This document shows, one piece after another, positions 1 to 12,243 of a stretch of DNA of 64,000 nucleotides. Below the pieces are notes generated by a model. It was not told the DNA's origin, ran no database searches, and saw only the letters and a program-made list of their open reading frames with translations. The first letter of the stretch is position 1. Every line of letters starts with the position of its first letter. Source of the stretch: Scylla paramamosain (lineage: Eukaryota; Arthropoda; Malacostraca; Decapoda; Portunidae). The translations under genes were made by a program, and so were the position numbers. Location: contig NW_026973726.1 in assembly GCF_035594125.1 (NCBI RefSeq), forward strand, positions 1 to 64,000, read 5' to 3'.

Positions 1-1435
1 ATATGGAGAAACGGAACAAGATTAACCAACCCTTGTGTTTTAAGGCTTTTTTCACGTTATTAGGTAAAGCAAGGCAACGCATACTATATGGGGAAAGGAA
101 ACATTTCCAAAAACATGTCCTTTCACTGTTTATGAGCATGTTAGGTGCCAAGAAGCTACAAAGCTACAAAAGCTACAAAAGATTACAAAAACTTTTCATT
201 TCAGTGCTTATGAGCTACTTACATACAAAAACACTTAAACGCATCCAAAACGCCTTGGAAAAACTTAATAACATTAAAAAAAAAGCGTGTGTTTTCAATG
301 TTTTGAGCTTGTTACGCAAAAAAAAAAAAAGTTTTTGAGCTTCTCTGGTACCAAAACGCGAAAATGCATAAATAATACTCTCTTTAGAGAAACACAACAA
401 TATTAGATACCAAAACGCTAAAAACCAACGAAAGCTCCCTATTTGGAAAAGCAAAACATTACCAAAAGCGTGTCTTTTGAGAGTTTTTACAGCTACTTAC
501 GTACCAAAACGCTAAAATGCATGCAAAGCACATTTTATGGAGAAACAGAATAACATTACCAGAAATGTGCATTTTGAGTTTTTTTTTTATCTTACGTATA
601 AAAAAAAGCAAAAATGCATGCAAAGTATCTGAAATGGCGATACGAAAAGAAATGAAAAGACACTTCATTTATCAATGTTTTTGAGATTCTTAGGTAGCAA
701 AATGCACAAACACATGTATAACATTATATATGAAGAAACAGAAGAACATTACCGAAAACGTATATTTTGAGTGTTTTTTCACATTGTTACGTAATAAAAA
801 CTCCAAAATGCATGGAAATCACCCAATATGGATAAAATAAAGGACATTACGAGAAAGATGCCATTAGTGTTTGTGAGTGTCTTAGGTACCAAACGCGAAA
901 ACTATTTAGTACCACTGTATATGGAGAAACAGAACATTACCAAAAACGTTTATTTTGTTTTTCACAATTTTATGTACCAAAACGTCAAAATGACTCCAGA
1001 GCACCATCTATGGGGAGATGAAACGATATTTCCAGAAACATGTCTTTTGAGTGTCGATTGTTGTTATTAGGTACCAAAGTTATAAAAAGCATGGAAAGCT
1101 ACCTATATGAAAGAACAAGTCAACCAAAAATTTATCTTTTGGGTATTTTCAGCTACTTACGTACCATAACGCTGAGCTGTATGCAAAACACCCTTTATTA
1201 CCATAAACAATTTTTTTTTCTTTTTACATATAAAAAGAAACATAAATGTATGCAAAATACTTTGCATGAGGAAACGAAAAGACATTAGAAGAAACTTATA
1301 TAATGTGTTTTTTTTTATTTCTTAGGTACCAAGACTTATTTGACGCACTGAAGAACAGTCTATATGGATAAAAGAACAAGATTACCAAAAAATGTGCTTT
1401 TTGAGTGTTTTTCACATTGTTAGGTACGAAAACAC
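1..1435 (-). repeat. Inverted satellite block, five-mer type (left edge)
   Basis: Diverged monomers of about 95 bp, reading in satellite orientation on the minus strand: the plus strand shows reversed landmarks such as TGCATGCAAA and ACCAAAACGCTAAAA. The order resembles the five-mer satellite, not the 11-subunit HOR. The block is the reverse complement of about 12236-13712, and 97-1196 recurs directly at 9129-10276. No gene is visible; the short open frames come from the repeat. It continues past the left edge of the window. Confidence 0.88.
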
Positions 1436-1450
1436 TCTATAAAGAGTGTT
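1431..1450. repeat. Palindromic orientation-switch junction (left)
   Basis: An 8-bp perfect stem (AACACTCT / AGAGTGTT) around a 4-nt loop sits exactly where satellite orientation changes from minus to plus. The mirror-image junction at 12224-12243 carries the same stem and flanks in reverse complement, so the two junctions are copies of one event. Confidence 0.85.
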
Positions 1451-3454
1451 ATTTGTGGGTTTTAGCTTTTTCATACTTAACAAACTTTAAAAAAAACTCA
1501 TAATACACGTTTCTCGTAACGTCCTTTCATTTTCCAAACATAGGGTTCTTTCCATGTATTTTAGCTTTTTTTTATAGGTAACATGATGATAAACACTCAA
1601 AATACATGTTTTTGGTAATGTTATGATGTTTCTCCATATAGGGTGTTTTGCATGCTTTTTTTTAGCGTTTTGGTATATAAGGAGCTCAAAAACACTTCAA
1701 GGCACGTTCTTGTATTGTGATTGCCCTGCTTTTTATTGCTTTATTGCCTATCATGCTAAAAAAAAAAAATACTTGACACTTTTCTGGTAATGTCATTTTT
1801 TTCCCACATAAAGCTACTTTCACATGCAATTTGGGGTTTTGGTAACTAAGAATGTGAAAAACATTCAAAATACACGCATTTGGAAAGGTTGTTCTGTTTC
1901 TCAATTAAGAGTGTTATTCAGGAGTTTCAGCATTTTGGTATCTAAGAAACTTCTCAATATATACGAGTTTTTTGCTTCTTTTGCCTTGTGGGTCTTCAGA
2001 ATCTATAAAACACTCATTATACACATTTCTCGTAATGTCCATTTTTAACCAATATAGAGAGCTTTGCATCTATTTTCGCGTTTTTTGTAAGTAAAGAGCT
2101 CAAAAACAAAATATACCTTTTTGGTAATGTTATTCTATTTCTTCATATTGGTTGGTTTGCATCCGTTTTAGCGTTTTTGTACGTAAATCACGGAAAAGAC
2201 ACGTTTTCAGTAATTTTGTTTTGGATTCCCATATAGAATGACTTCCATATTATTTATTGTTTTGGTGACTAACATGCTGAAAAACACTCACAACACAGGT
2301 ATCTCGAAAAGTCGTTTAATTTCCTCATATAGTTAGCTTTGCATGCACTTTAGGGTTTGGTACATAACAGTCCGAAAAAAAGCTGAAATTAACTTTTTTG
2401 ATAAAGTTCTTTTTTCACATAATTTCCCTGAATTTTGCCAGAATTTTAGCATCTCAGTACCTAAAAAGAAGAATTTTTTTGCGTTTTTTGCCTTGTGGTT
2501 CTTTTGAACTATAAAACATTCATTATACACTTTTCTCGCAAGGTCCCTTTCTTTCCCAATATAGAGTGCTTTGCATCAATTTTCGTGTTTTTTTGTAGGT
2601 AACAAGCTGAAAAACACTCAAAATATACCTTTTAGGTAATGTTTTTCTACTTCTTCATATTGGTTGGTTTCCATCCGTTTTAGCATTTTTCTACGTAAAA
2701 CACTGAGAAGACACGTTTTCAGTAATTTTGTTTTGGTTTGCCATATAGAGTGAGTTCCTTATTATTTATCGTTTTGGTGTCTAACATGCTGAAAACATTC
2801 AAAATACAGATTTCTGGTAAGGTCGTTTAATTTCCTCATATGGGAGGCTTTGCATGCACTTTAGTGTTTAGTACATAACAGTCCGAAAAAAAAGGTAATA
2901 TCAACCTTTGTGATAATATTCTCTTATCATATATTTGCCCTAATTTTTCCCAGAATTTTGGCATCTCAGTACCTATGAAGAAGAATAAAAAAAAAATCCT
3001 TTTATTTATTTATATATTTTCTATTTTTTTCTAAATAACGAGTGTTATTTGTGGGTTTTAGCTTTTTGATAGTTAAGGAACTTAAAAACACTCATAATAC
3101 ACGTTTCTCGTAATGTCCTTACGTTTCCTTAACATAGGGTTCTTTGCATGTATTTAATCGTTTTTATAGATAACATGATGAAAAACAATCAAAATACATG
3201 TTTTTGGTAATGTTATTCTGTTTGTCCATAAAAGGTGTTTTGCATGCGTTTTAGAGTTTTGGTATGTAATGAGCTCAAAAACACCTAAAGGCAAGTTCTT
3301 GGTAAAAGTTGGTTTTATTCAAATGTAATGTGATTGCCCTGCTTTTTAGTGGTTTATTGCCTAACACGCTGAAAAACACTCGAAAGACATTTTCTGGTTA
3401 TATTATTTTTTTTCCCATATAAAGCTAGTTTCGCTTGGAATTTGGAGTTTTGGA

Positions 3455-3655
3455 AACTCAAAATACAGGCATTTAGTAAGGTTGTTCTGTTTCTTAATTA
3501 AAAGTGTTATTCATGAGTTTCAGCATTTTGGTATGTAAGAAACTTCTCTAATACACACATTCGGTAAGGTAGTTCTGTTTCTCAATTAAAAGTGTTATTC
3601 ATGAGTTTCAGAGTTTTGGTATGTAAGAAACTTCTTTGTGTACACGAGCTTTTGA
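3455..3655 (+). repeat. Local tandem duplication of subunit E core
   Basis: The first part of subunit E (AAGTGTTATTCATGAGTTTC landmark) occurs twice in a row, with the second copy starting near 3556. The same duplication, with the same altered following text (GAGTTTTTGAG-like), recurs at about 42377-42570. The two HOR units therefore share ancestry. Confidence 0.8.
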
Positions 3656-5188
3656 GTTTTTTGCCTTGTCGTTCTTGTTAAACTATAAAACATTCATTAT
3701 ACACGTTTCTCGTAATGTCCTTTTCTTTCTTAATATAGAGTGCGTTTCATCCATTTTCGCATTTTTTTGTAGGTAACAAGCTCAAAAACACATCAAAATA
3801 TATCTTTTTGGTAATGTTATTATATTTCTTCATATTGGTTAATTTGCATCCGTTTTAGCGTTTTTCTACGTAAATCACTGAGAAGACACGTTTTCAGTAA
3901 TATTGTTGAATTTGCTGAAAACACACTCAAAAGACAGGTTTCTGGTAAAGTCGAGTAATTTTTCCATATTGCTTTGCATGCACTTCAGGGTTTGGTACAT
4001 AACTCCGGAAAAAAGCTAAAATTATTTTTTTTAATGATTTTTTTTTACAAAATTTCCCTGAATTTTTACAGAATTTTGGTATCTCGGTACCTATGAAGAT
4101 GAATAACAAATTTTTTTTTCTCTCTATAAAGTGTGTTTTAGCTTTTTGGTACTTAAGGAACTTAAAAACAATGATAATACACGATTTTCGTAATGTCCTT
4201 TTCTTATAGAAACATAGGGTTCTTTACATGTTTTTATAGGTAACATGATCAAAAACGCTCAAAATACATATTTTTGGTAATGTTATTCTGTTTCTCCATA
4301 AAGGGTGTTTTACATGCGTTTTAGCGTTTTGGTATGTAAGGAGTTGAAAAACACTTAAAGTCAAGTTCTTCGTAAAAGTTCGTTTTATTCTCAAGCAATA
4401 TGATTGTTCTGCTTTTTAGTGCTTTGTTGCATATCACGTTCAAAAACACTCAAAAGACATTTTTCTGGTAATGTCATTTTTTTTCCCACATAAAGCTAGT
4501 TTCGTATGTAATTTGGCAATTTCGTAACTATGAATGTCAAAAACACTCAAAATACGCAATTTGGAAGGGTAGATCTGTTTCTCGATTAAAAGTGTTATTC
4601 ATGCATTTCATCACTTTGGTATGTAAGAAACTTTTCTATATACACGAGTTTTTGCGTTTATTGCCTTGTGGTTCTTGTGAAACTATAAAACACTCATTAT
4701 ACATGTTTCTCGTAATGTTCTTTTGTTTCCTAATATAGAGTGTTTTCCATACATTTTTGTATTTTTTGTAGGTAACAAGCTTAAAAACACTCAAAATATA
4801 TCGTTTTGGTAATGTTATTCCATTTCTTCATATTGGTTGGTTTGCATCCGTTTTAGCGTTTTTCTTCGTAAATCTCTGAAAGGACTCAATTTCAGCAATA
4901 TTGTTGAAATTGCTTGTGGTACAGGTTTCTGGTAAACTCGTGTACTTTTCCCATATAGGTGGCTTTGCATGCACTTCAGGGTTTGGTAAATAACTCCGGA
5001 AAAAAGATAAAATTATTTTTTTTTTATTTTTTTTTTCTTTACCTAACTTCAGTGAATTTTGCCAGAATTTTAGCATCTCGGTACCTATGAATATGAATAA
5101 AAAAAATTTGTTGTATTCATTTATTTATTTTTTTTCTCTATAAAGGGTGTTATTTGTGTGTTTTAACTTTTTGGTACTTAAGGAACCT

Positions 5189-6277
5189 AAAAACTCTCAT
5201 AATACACAATTTTCGTAATATCCTTTCGTTTTGCAAACATAAGGTTCTTTGCATGTATTTAAGCGTTTTTATAGGTAAAATCATCAAAAACAATTAAAAT
5301 TCATGTTTTTGGTAATGTTATTTTGTTTCTCCATAAAGGGTGTTTTGTATGCGTTTTACCGTTTTGTTATGTAAGGAGTTAAAAACACAAAGGCATGTTT
5401 TTGGTAAAAGTTGGTTTTATTCCCATGTGATGTGATTGTTCTGCTTTTTAGTGCTTTGTTGCATATCACGCTCTAAAACACTCAAAAGACACTTTTCTGG
5501 TAAAGTCATTTTTTCCCACACAAAACTAGTTTTGCTTGTAATTTTGGATTTTCGTAACTAAGAATGTGAAAAACACTCAAAATACTTACATTTGGTAAGA
5601 TAGTTCTGTTTCTCAATTAAAACTCTTATTCATGAGTTTCAGCATTTTGGAATTTAAGAAACACACGAGTTTTTGCGTTTTTTGCCTTGTGGTTCTTGGA
5701 AAACTATAAAACACTCATTATACACGTTTCTCGTAATGTCCTTTTGCTTCCCAATATAGAGTGCTTTCCATCCATTTTCGCGTTTATTGTAGGTAACAAT
5801 TTGAAAAATACTCAAAATATACCTTTTCGGTAATGTTATTCTATTTCTTCATTTTGGTTGGTTTGCATCCGTTTTAGGGTTTTTGTAAGTAAAACACCGA
5901 AAAGAGACGTTTTCAGTAATTGTGTTTTGGATTCCCATATAGATTGACTTCCTTGGGTTTTATCGTGTTGGTTCCTAACATGCTGAAAAACACTCATAAG
6001 CCAGTTTTCTGGCAAAGAGGTTTAATTTCCCCATATAGGTGGCTTTGCATGCACTTTAGGGGTTTGGTACATAACAGTCCGAAAAAAAAGCTAAATTTAA
6101 TTTTTTTGATAATGTTCTTATTTCACATAATTTCCTGAAATATGCCCGAATTTTGGCATATCGGTACCTGTGAAGATGAATAAGAAAGAAAAAAAAATAT
6201 CGTATTTTTTTTATCTATTTATTGTTTCTCAATAAAGAGTGTTATTTGTGGCTTTTAGCTTTTTGGTAATTAATGAA
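5189..6277 (+). repeat. Exemplar HOR unit with subunits A-K
   Basis: A complete unit of about 1089 bp, read from subunit A to the end of K. Subunits: A 5189-5285, B 5286-5380, C 5381-5474, D 5475-5568, E 5569-5707, F 5708-5803, G 5804-5899, H 5900-5985, I 5986-6081, J 6082-about 6180, K about 6181-6277. Most are 94-97 bp. E is one monomer plus an extra half monomer of about 45 bp. The first half of K has decayed into an A/T tract. A and F share a TTTCTCGTAATGTCC-like core, C and H end in GCCTAACA(C/T)GCT-like sequence, and D and I share AAAAGACA plus TTTCTGGTAA. The unit is therefore two diverged rounds of a five-mer. Confidence 0.85.
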
Positions 6278-8949
6278 GTTAAAAACACTCAAAATACACG
6301 TTTCTCATAATCTCCTTTCGTTTCCCAAAAATAGTGTTCTTTGCATGTTGTTAAGCGTTTCTATTGAAAACATGATCAAAAACACTCAAAATACATGTTT
6401 TTGTTAATGTTATTCTGTTTCACCATAAAGTGTGTTTTGCATGCGTTTTAGTGTTTTGGTATATAAAGAGCTCAAAAACACTTAAAGGCAAATTCTTGGT
6501 AAAAAATTCATTTTACTCCAATGTAATGTGATTGCCCTCCTTTTTAGTTCTTTATTACCTAGCACGCTCAAAAACACTCAAAAGACACTTTTATGGTAAA
6601 GTCTTTTTTTTTTCCCACAAATCTATTTTCGCATGCAATTTGGGGTTTTGGTAACTAAGAATGTTAAAAGCACTCAAAATACACGCATTTAGTAAGGTTG
6701 TTCTGTTTCTCAATTAAGATAGTTATACATGAGTTTAAGCATTTTTGTATCTAGGAAACCTCTCCATATACACGAGATTTTGTGTTTTTTGCCTTGTGGT
6801 TCTTTTGAACTATAAAACACTCAATATACACTTTTCTTGCAATGTCCTTTTGTTTCCCAATATAGAGTGCTTTGCATCAATTTTCGCGTTTTTTGTAGGT
6901 AACAAGCTCAAAAACACTCAAAATATATCTTTTTAGTAACGTTTTTCTATTTCTTGATATTGGTTGCTTTGCATCCGTTTTAGCGTTTTTCTACGTAAAA
7001 CACTGAGAAGACACGTTTTCAGTAAATTTGTTTTGGATTCCCATATAGAGTGAGTTGCTTATTATTTATCGTTTTGGTGTCTAATATGCAAAAAAAAAAC
7101 ACTCAAAACACAGATTTCCAGTAAGGTCGTTTAATTTTCTCATATTGGAGGCTTTGCATGCACTTTAGGGTTTGGTACATAACAGTGCGAAAAAAAAAGC
7201 TGAAATTCACTTTTTTGATAATATTCTTTTATGACATAATTGCCCTGAATTTTCCCAGAATTTTGGCATCTCGGTACCTATGAAGATGAATAAGAAAAAA
7301 AAATTATTTTATTTTATTATTATTATTTTTTTTTCTAAATAAAGAGTGTTATTTGTGGGTTTTAGCTTTTTGGTACTTAAGGAACTTAAAAAAAACACTC
7401 ATAATACACGTTTCTCGTAATGTCCATTTGTTTCCCAAGCATAATGTTCTTTGCATGTACTTGAACGTTTTTATAGATAACATGATCAAAAACACTCAAA
7501 ACACATGTTTTTGGTAATGTTATTCTCTTTTTCCATAAAGTTTGTTTTGCATGCGTTTTAGCGGTTTGGTATATAAGGGGTTAAAAAACACTTAAAGGGA
7601 AATTCTTCGTAAAAGTTGGTTCGTTCTGCTTTTTAGTGTTTTGTTGCATATCACGCTGAAAAACACTCAAAAGACACTTTTCTGGTAATGTCATTTTTTT
7701 TCCCAAATGATGCTAGTTTCGCATGTAATTTGGCATTTTCGTAACCAAGAATGTGAAAAAACACTCAAAATACACAATTTGGTAAAGTAGTTCGGTTTAT
7801 CGATTAAAAGCGTTATTCATGCATTTATTCATTTTGGTATTTATGTCTATATACACGAGTTTTTGCGGTTTTTGCCTTGTGGTTCTTTTAAAACTAAAAA
7901 AAAAAACACTCATTATACAAGTTTCTCGTAATGTTCTTTTGTTTCCTAACATTTTTGCATTTTTTGTAGGTAACAAGCTCAAAAACACTCAAAATATATC
8001 TTTTTGGTAATGTTATTCTATTTCTTCATATTGGTAGGTTTGCATCCGTTTTAGCGTTTTTCTACGTAAATCTTTTAAAAGACACGTTTTCAGTAATTTT
8101 GTTTTGGATTTCCATATAGAGTGACTTTGAAATTATTTATCGTTATGGTGCCTAACATGCAGAAAACACTCAAAAGACAGGTTTCTTGTAAAGTCGTTAA
8201 ATTTGATCAGATAGGTGGCTTTGCATACAGTTTATGGTTTGGAACATAACTCCGTAAAAAAAAGGTAAAATTTTTTCCACTTAATTTCCCTGAATTTTGG
8301 CAGAATTTTGGCATCTTGGTACCTATGAACATCAATAACAAAAAAATAAAAATGATATTTTTTTATTTATTTATTTTTTCTCTATAAAGATTGTTATTTG
8401 TACGTTTTAACGTTTTGGTATTTAAGGAACTTAAAAACATTCATAATACACATTTCTCGTAAAGTCCTTTCGTTTCCCAAATATAGGGATCTTTGCATGT
8501 ATTTAAGCGTTTTTATAGGTAACATGATAAAAAAAAACACTCAAAACACTTGTTTTTGGTAATGTTATTCTGCTTCTCCATAAAGGAGTGTTTTGCATGC
8601 GTTTTAGCGATTTGGTATGTAAGGAGCTGAAAAACACTTCAAGGCAAGTTCTTGGGAAAAGTTGGTTTTATTCCAATATAACATGATTGCCCTGATTTTT
8701 AGTGCATTATTGCCTAACACGCTCAAAAACACTCAAAAGACGCTTCTGGTAATGTCAGTTTTTTTTTTCACACATAAAGCTAGTTTCGCATGCTATTTAG
8801 GGTTTTGCGAAGAATGTGAAAAAAAAACACTCAAAATACACGCATTTGGTAATGTTGTTCTGTTTCTCAATTATGATTGTTATTCATGAGTTTCAGCATA
8901 TTCGTATCTAAGAAACTTCTTTATATACACGAGTTTTTGCGTTTTTTGC

Positions 8950-8973
8950 CTTGTGGTTCCTGTGAACCACAAG
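8950..8973. repeat. Perfect hairpin in subunit E (10-bp stem)
   Basis: CTTGTGGTTC, a 4-nt loop, then GAACCACAAG. Ordinary units read GTGGTTCTTGTGAAACTAT here, so the right arm and the roughly 30 bp after it are an addition. The same derived state occurs at 27511-27534 (9-bp stem) and 30528-30551 (10-bp stem), and in degraded form near 36620. Confidence 0.85.
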
Positions 8974-9128
8974 TTCTTTTGCCAGAAAATAATAAGACAC
9001 TCATGTTTCTCGTAATGTCCTTTTCTTTCCCAATAGGGAGTGCTTTGCATCCATTTTCGCGTTTTTTGTAGGTAACAAGCTCAAAAACACTCAAAATATA
9101 CGTTTTTGGTAATGTTATTCTATTTCTT

Positions 9129-10276
9129 CAGAAACAAGTCCTTTCACTGTTTATGAGCATGTTAGGTACCAAGAAGCTAAAAACCAAGGAAAGCACCCTA
9201 TAGGAGAAAACAAAAGATTACAAAAACTTTTCTTTTCTGTGCTTATGAGCTACTTACATACAAAAACACTTAAACACATCCAAAACGCCTTTTTTCTTAA
9301 CTGAATAACATTACCAAAAAAGCGTATATTTTCAATGTTTTGAGTTTGTTACGCAAAAAAAAAAAAAAAGTAACCTAAGACATTATGAGAAACTTATATA
9401 AAGAGCGTTTTTGAGCTTCTCAGGTACCAAAACGCGAAAATGCATAAATAATACTCTCTTTAGAGAAACACAACAATATTAGATACCAAAACGCTAAAAA
9501 GCAACGAAAGCTCCCTATTTGGAAAAACAAAACATTACCAAAAGCGTGTCTTTTGAAAGTTTTTACAGCTACTTACGTACCAAAACGCTAAAATGCATGC
9601 AAAGCACATTTTATGGAGAAACAGAATAACATTACCAGAAACGTGTATTTTGAGTTTTTTTTTTATCTCACGTATAAAAAAAAACAAAAATGCATGCAAA
9701 GTATCCTATATGGCGATACGAAAAGAAATAAAAAGACACTTCATTTATCAGTGTTTTTGAGATTCTTAGGTAGCAAAATGCACAAACGCATGTATAACAT
9801 TATATATGAAGAAACAGAAGAACATTACCGAAAACGTATATGTTGAGTGTTTTTTCACATTGTTACGTAACAAAAACGCCAAAATGCATGGAAATCACCC
9901 AATATGGATAAAATAAAGGACATTACGAGAAAGATGCCATTAGTGTTTTTGAGCGTCTTAGGTACCAAACGCAAAAACTATTTAGTACCACTGTATATGG
10001 AGAAACAGAACATTACCAAAAACGTTTATTTTGTGTTTTTCACAATTTTATATACAAAAACGTCAAAATGACTCCAGAGCACCATCTATGGGGAGATGAA
10101 ACGATATTTCCAGAAATATGTCTTTTGAGTGTCGATTATTATTGTTAGGTACCAAAGTTATAAAAAGCATGGAAAGCTACCTATATGAAAGAACAAGTCA
10201 ACCAAAAATTTATCTTTTGGGTATTTTCAGCTACTTACGTACCATAACGCTGAGATGTATGCAAAACACCCTTTAC
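9129..10276 (-). repeat. Inverted five-mer-type block, direct copy of 97-1196
   Basis: The block runs parallel to 97-1196 with few differences by eye and stays in minus satellite orientation. The left join is to forward subunit G at about 9129. On the right it leaves the 1-1200 text after a CAAAACACCCTTTA string and enters inverted HOR sequence. The same block appears a third time, reverse-complemented, within about 12420-13640. No gene. Confidence 0.88.
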
Positions 10277-12235
10277 GAGACTTTACGAGAAACCTGTGTT
10301 GTGAGTGATTTCAGCATGTTAGTCACCAAAACAATAAATAATATGGAAGTCATTCTATGTGGAATCCAAAACAAAATTACTGAAAACGTGTCTTTTCCGT
10401 GTTTTACGTAGAAAAACGCTAAAACGGATGCAAAATAACCAAAATGAAAAAAATAGAATAACATTACCAAAAAGTTACATTTTGAGTGTTTTTGAGCTCT
10501 TTACTTACAAAAAAAAAACGCGAAAATGGATGCAATGCTCTCTATATTGGTTAACAAATGGACATTACGAGAAATGTGTATAATGAGTGTTTTATAGATT
10601 CTCAAGAACCACAAGGCAAAAAACGCAAAAACTCGTATATATGGAGATACCAAAATGCTGAAACTCCTGAATAACACTCTTAATTGAGAAACAGAACAAG
10701 CTTACTAAATGCGTGTATTTTGAGTGTTTTTCACATTCTTAGTTACCAAAACCCCAAATTGCATGCGAAACTAGCTTTATGTGGGGAAAAAAGTGACATT
10801 ACCAGAATAGTGTCTTTTCAGTGTTTTTGAGCGTGTTAGGCAATAAAGCACTAAAAAGGAGAGCAATCATATTACATGGGAATAAAACCAACTTTTACCA
10901 AGAACTTGCCTTTAAGTGTTTTGAGCTAAAACGCATGCAAAACACCCCTTATGGAGAAACAGAATAACATTACCAAAAACATGTATTTTGAGTGTTTTTT
11001 ATTATGTTACCTATAAAAACTCTAATTAAATACATGCAAAGAACCTTATGTTTGGGAAACGAAAGAACATTTTGAGAAACGTGTATTATGAGTGTTTTTA
11101 ATTTTTTTTTAAGTACCAAAAAGCTAAAACCCAAAAATAACATTCTTTAGAGAGAAAAAAAAAAAATGAAAAAATTGGATTTTTTTTTGTTATTTATCTT
11201 CATAAGTACCGAGATGCCAAAATTGTGGCAAAATTCAGGAAAATTATGTGAGAAAAGAATATTATAAAAAAAAGTTAATTTTAGCTTTTTTTTTGGACTG
11301 TTATGTACCAAACCCTAAAGTGCATGCAAAGCCACCTATATTGGGAAATTAAACGACTTTACCAGAAACCTGTCTTTTGAGCGTTTTTTTAGCATGTTAG
11401 GCACCAAAAAGTCACTCAAAATGGGAATCCATCACAAAATTACTGAAAAAGTGTCTTTTCAGTGTTTTACGTAGAAAAACGCTAAAACGGACGCAAACCA
11501 ACGAATATGAAGAAATAAAATAATATTACCAAAAGGTATATTATGAATGTTTTTGAGCTTCTTACCTACAAAAAAAGCGAAAACGGATAGAAAGCACTCT
11601 ATATTGGGATACAAGAGGACATTACGAGAAACGTGTATAATAAGTGTTTTATAGTTTCACAAGAATCACAAGGCAAAAAACGCACAAACTCGTGTATATA
11701 AAGAATTTTCTTAGATACCAAAATGCTGAAATTCAGGAATAACGCTCTTAATTAAGAATACAGAACAACCTTACAAAATGAGTGTATTTTGAATGCTTTT
11801 CACATTCTTAGTTACCAAAACTCCAAATTGCATGCAAAACTAGCTTTATGTTGGAAAAAAATGACATTGCCAGAAAAATGTCTTTTGAGTGTTTTTGAGC
11901 GTGATAGGCAATAAAGCACTAAAAAGCAGGGAAATCACATGACATGGGAATAAAACCAACTTTTACCAAGAACTTGCCTTTAAGTGTTTCTGAGCTCCTT
12001 ACTTATCAAAACGCTAAAACGCATGCAGAACACCCTTTATGGAGAAACAGAATAACATTACCAAAAACATGTATTTTGAGTGTTTTTGATCATGTTACCT
12101 ATAAAAAAGCTTAAATATATGCAAAGAACCCTATGTTTGGAAAATGAAAGGACGTTACGAGAAACGTGTATTATGAGATTTTTTTTAAGTTCGTTAAGTA
12201 TGAAAAAGCTAAAACCCACAAATAACACTCTTTAT
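10277..12235 (-). repeat. Inverted HOR array (about 2 units)
   Basis: The reverse complement reads as normal HOR subunits. It shares private variants with the forward sequence at 1441-2320, such as the CATACTTAAC variant of K and the CGTAACGTCC variant of A. It therefore forms the right arm of a large interrupted palindrome with the left end of the window, and is about one HOR unit longer than the left arm. No gene. Confidence 0.86.
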
Positions 12236-12243
12236 AGAGTGTT
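12224..12243. repeat. Palindromic orientation-switch junction (right)
   Basis: AACACTCT, a 4-nt loop, then AGAGTGTT, at the change from minus HOR to plus five-mer satellite. It is the reverse complement of the junction at 1431-1450, flanks included. Confidence 0.85.

Larger units (their letters stand above)
1436..9129 (+). repeat. Satellite HOR array, forward (about 7 units)
   Basis: Head-to-tail copies of a HOR of about 1.0-1.1 kb. The recurring anchor, TTTGTGGGTTTTAGC-like in subunit K, falls near 1451, 3048, 4131, 5151, 6244, 7351 and 8395. The first unit is chimeric: it lacks about one HOR relative to its inverted counterpart at 10277-12235. Units at about 3.9 and 4.9 kb lack most of subunit H. 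The array stops abruptly near 9129 inside subunit G, where an inverted block is joined with 1-2 bp of shared sequence. No gene or unrelated mobile element was seen. Confidence 0.93.
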
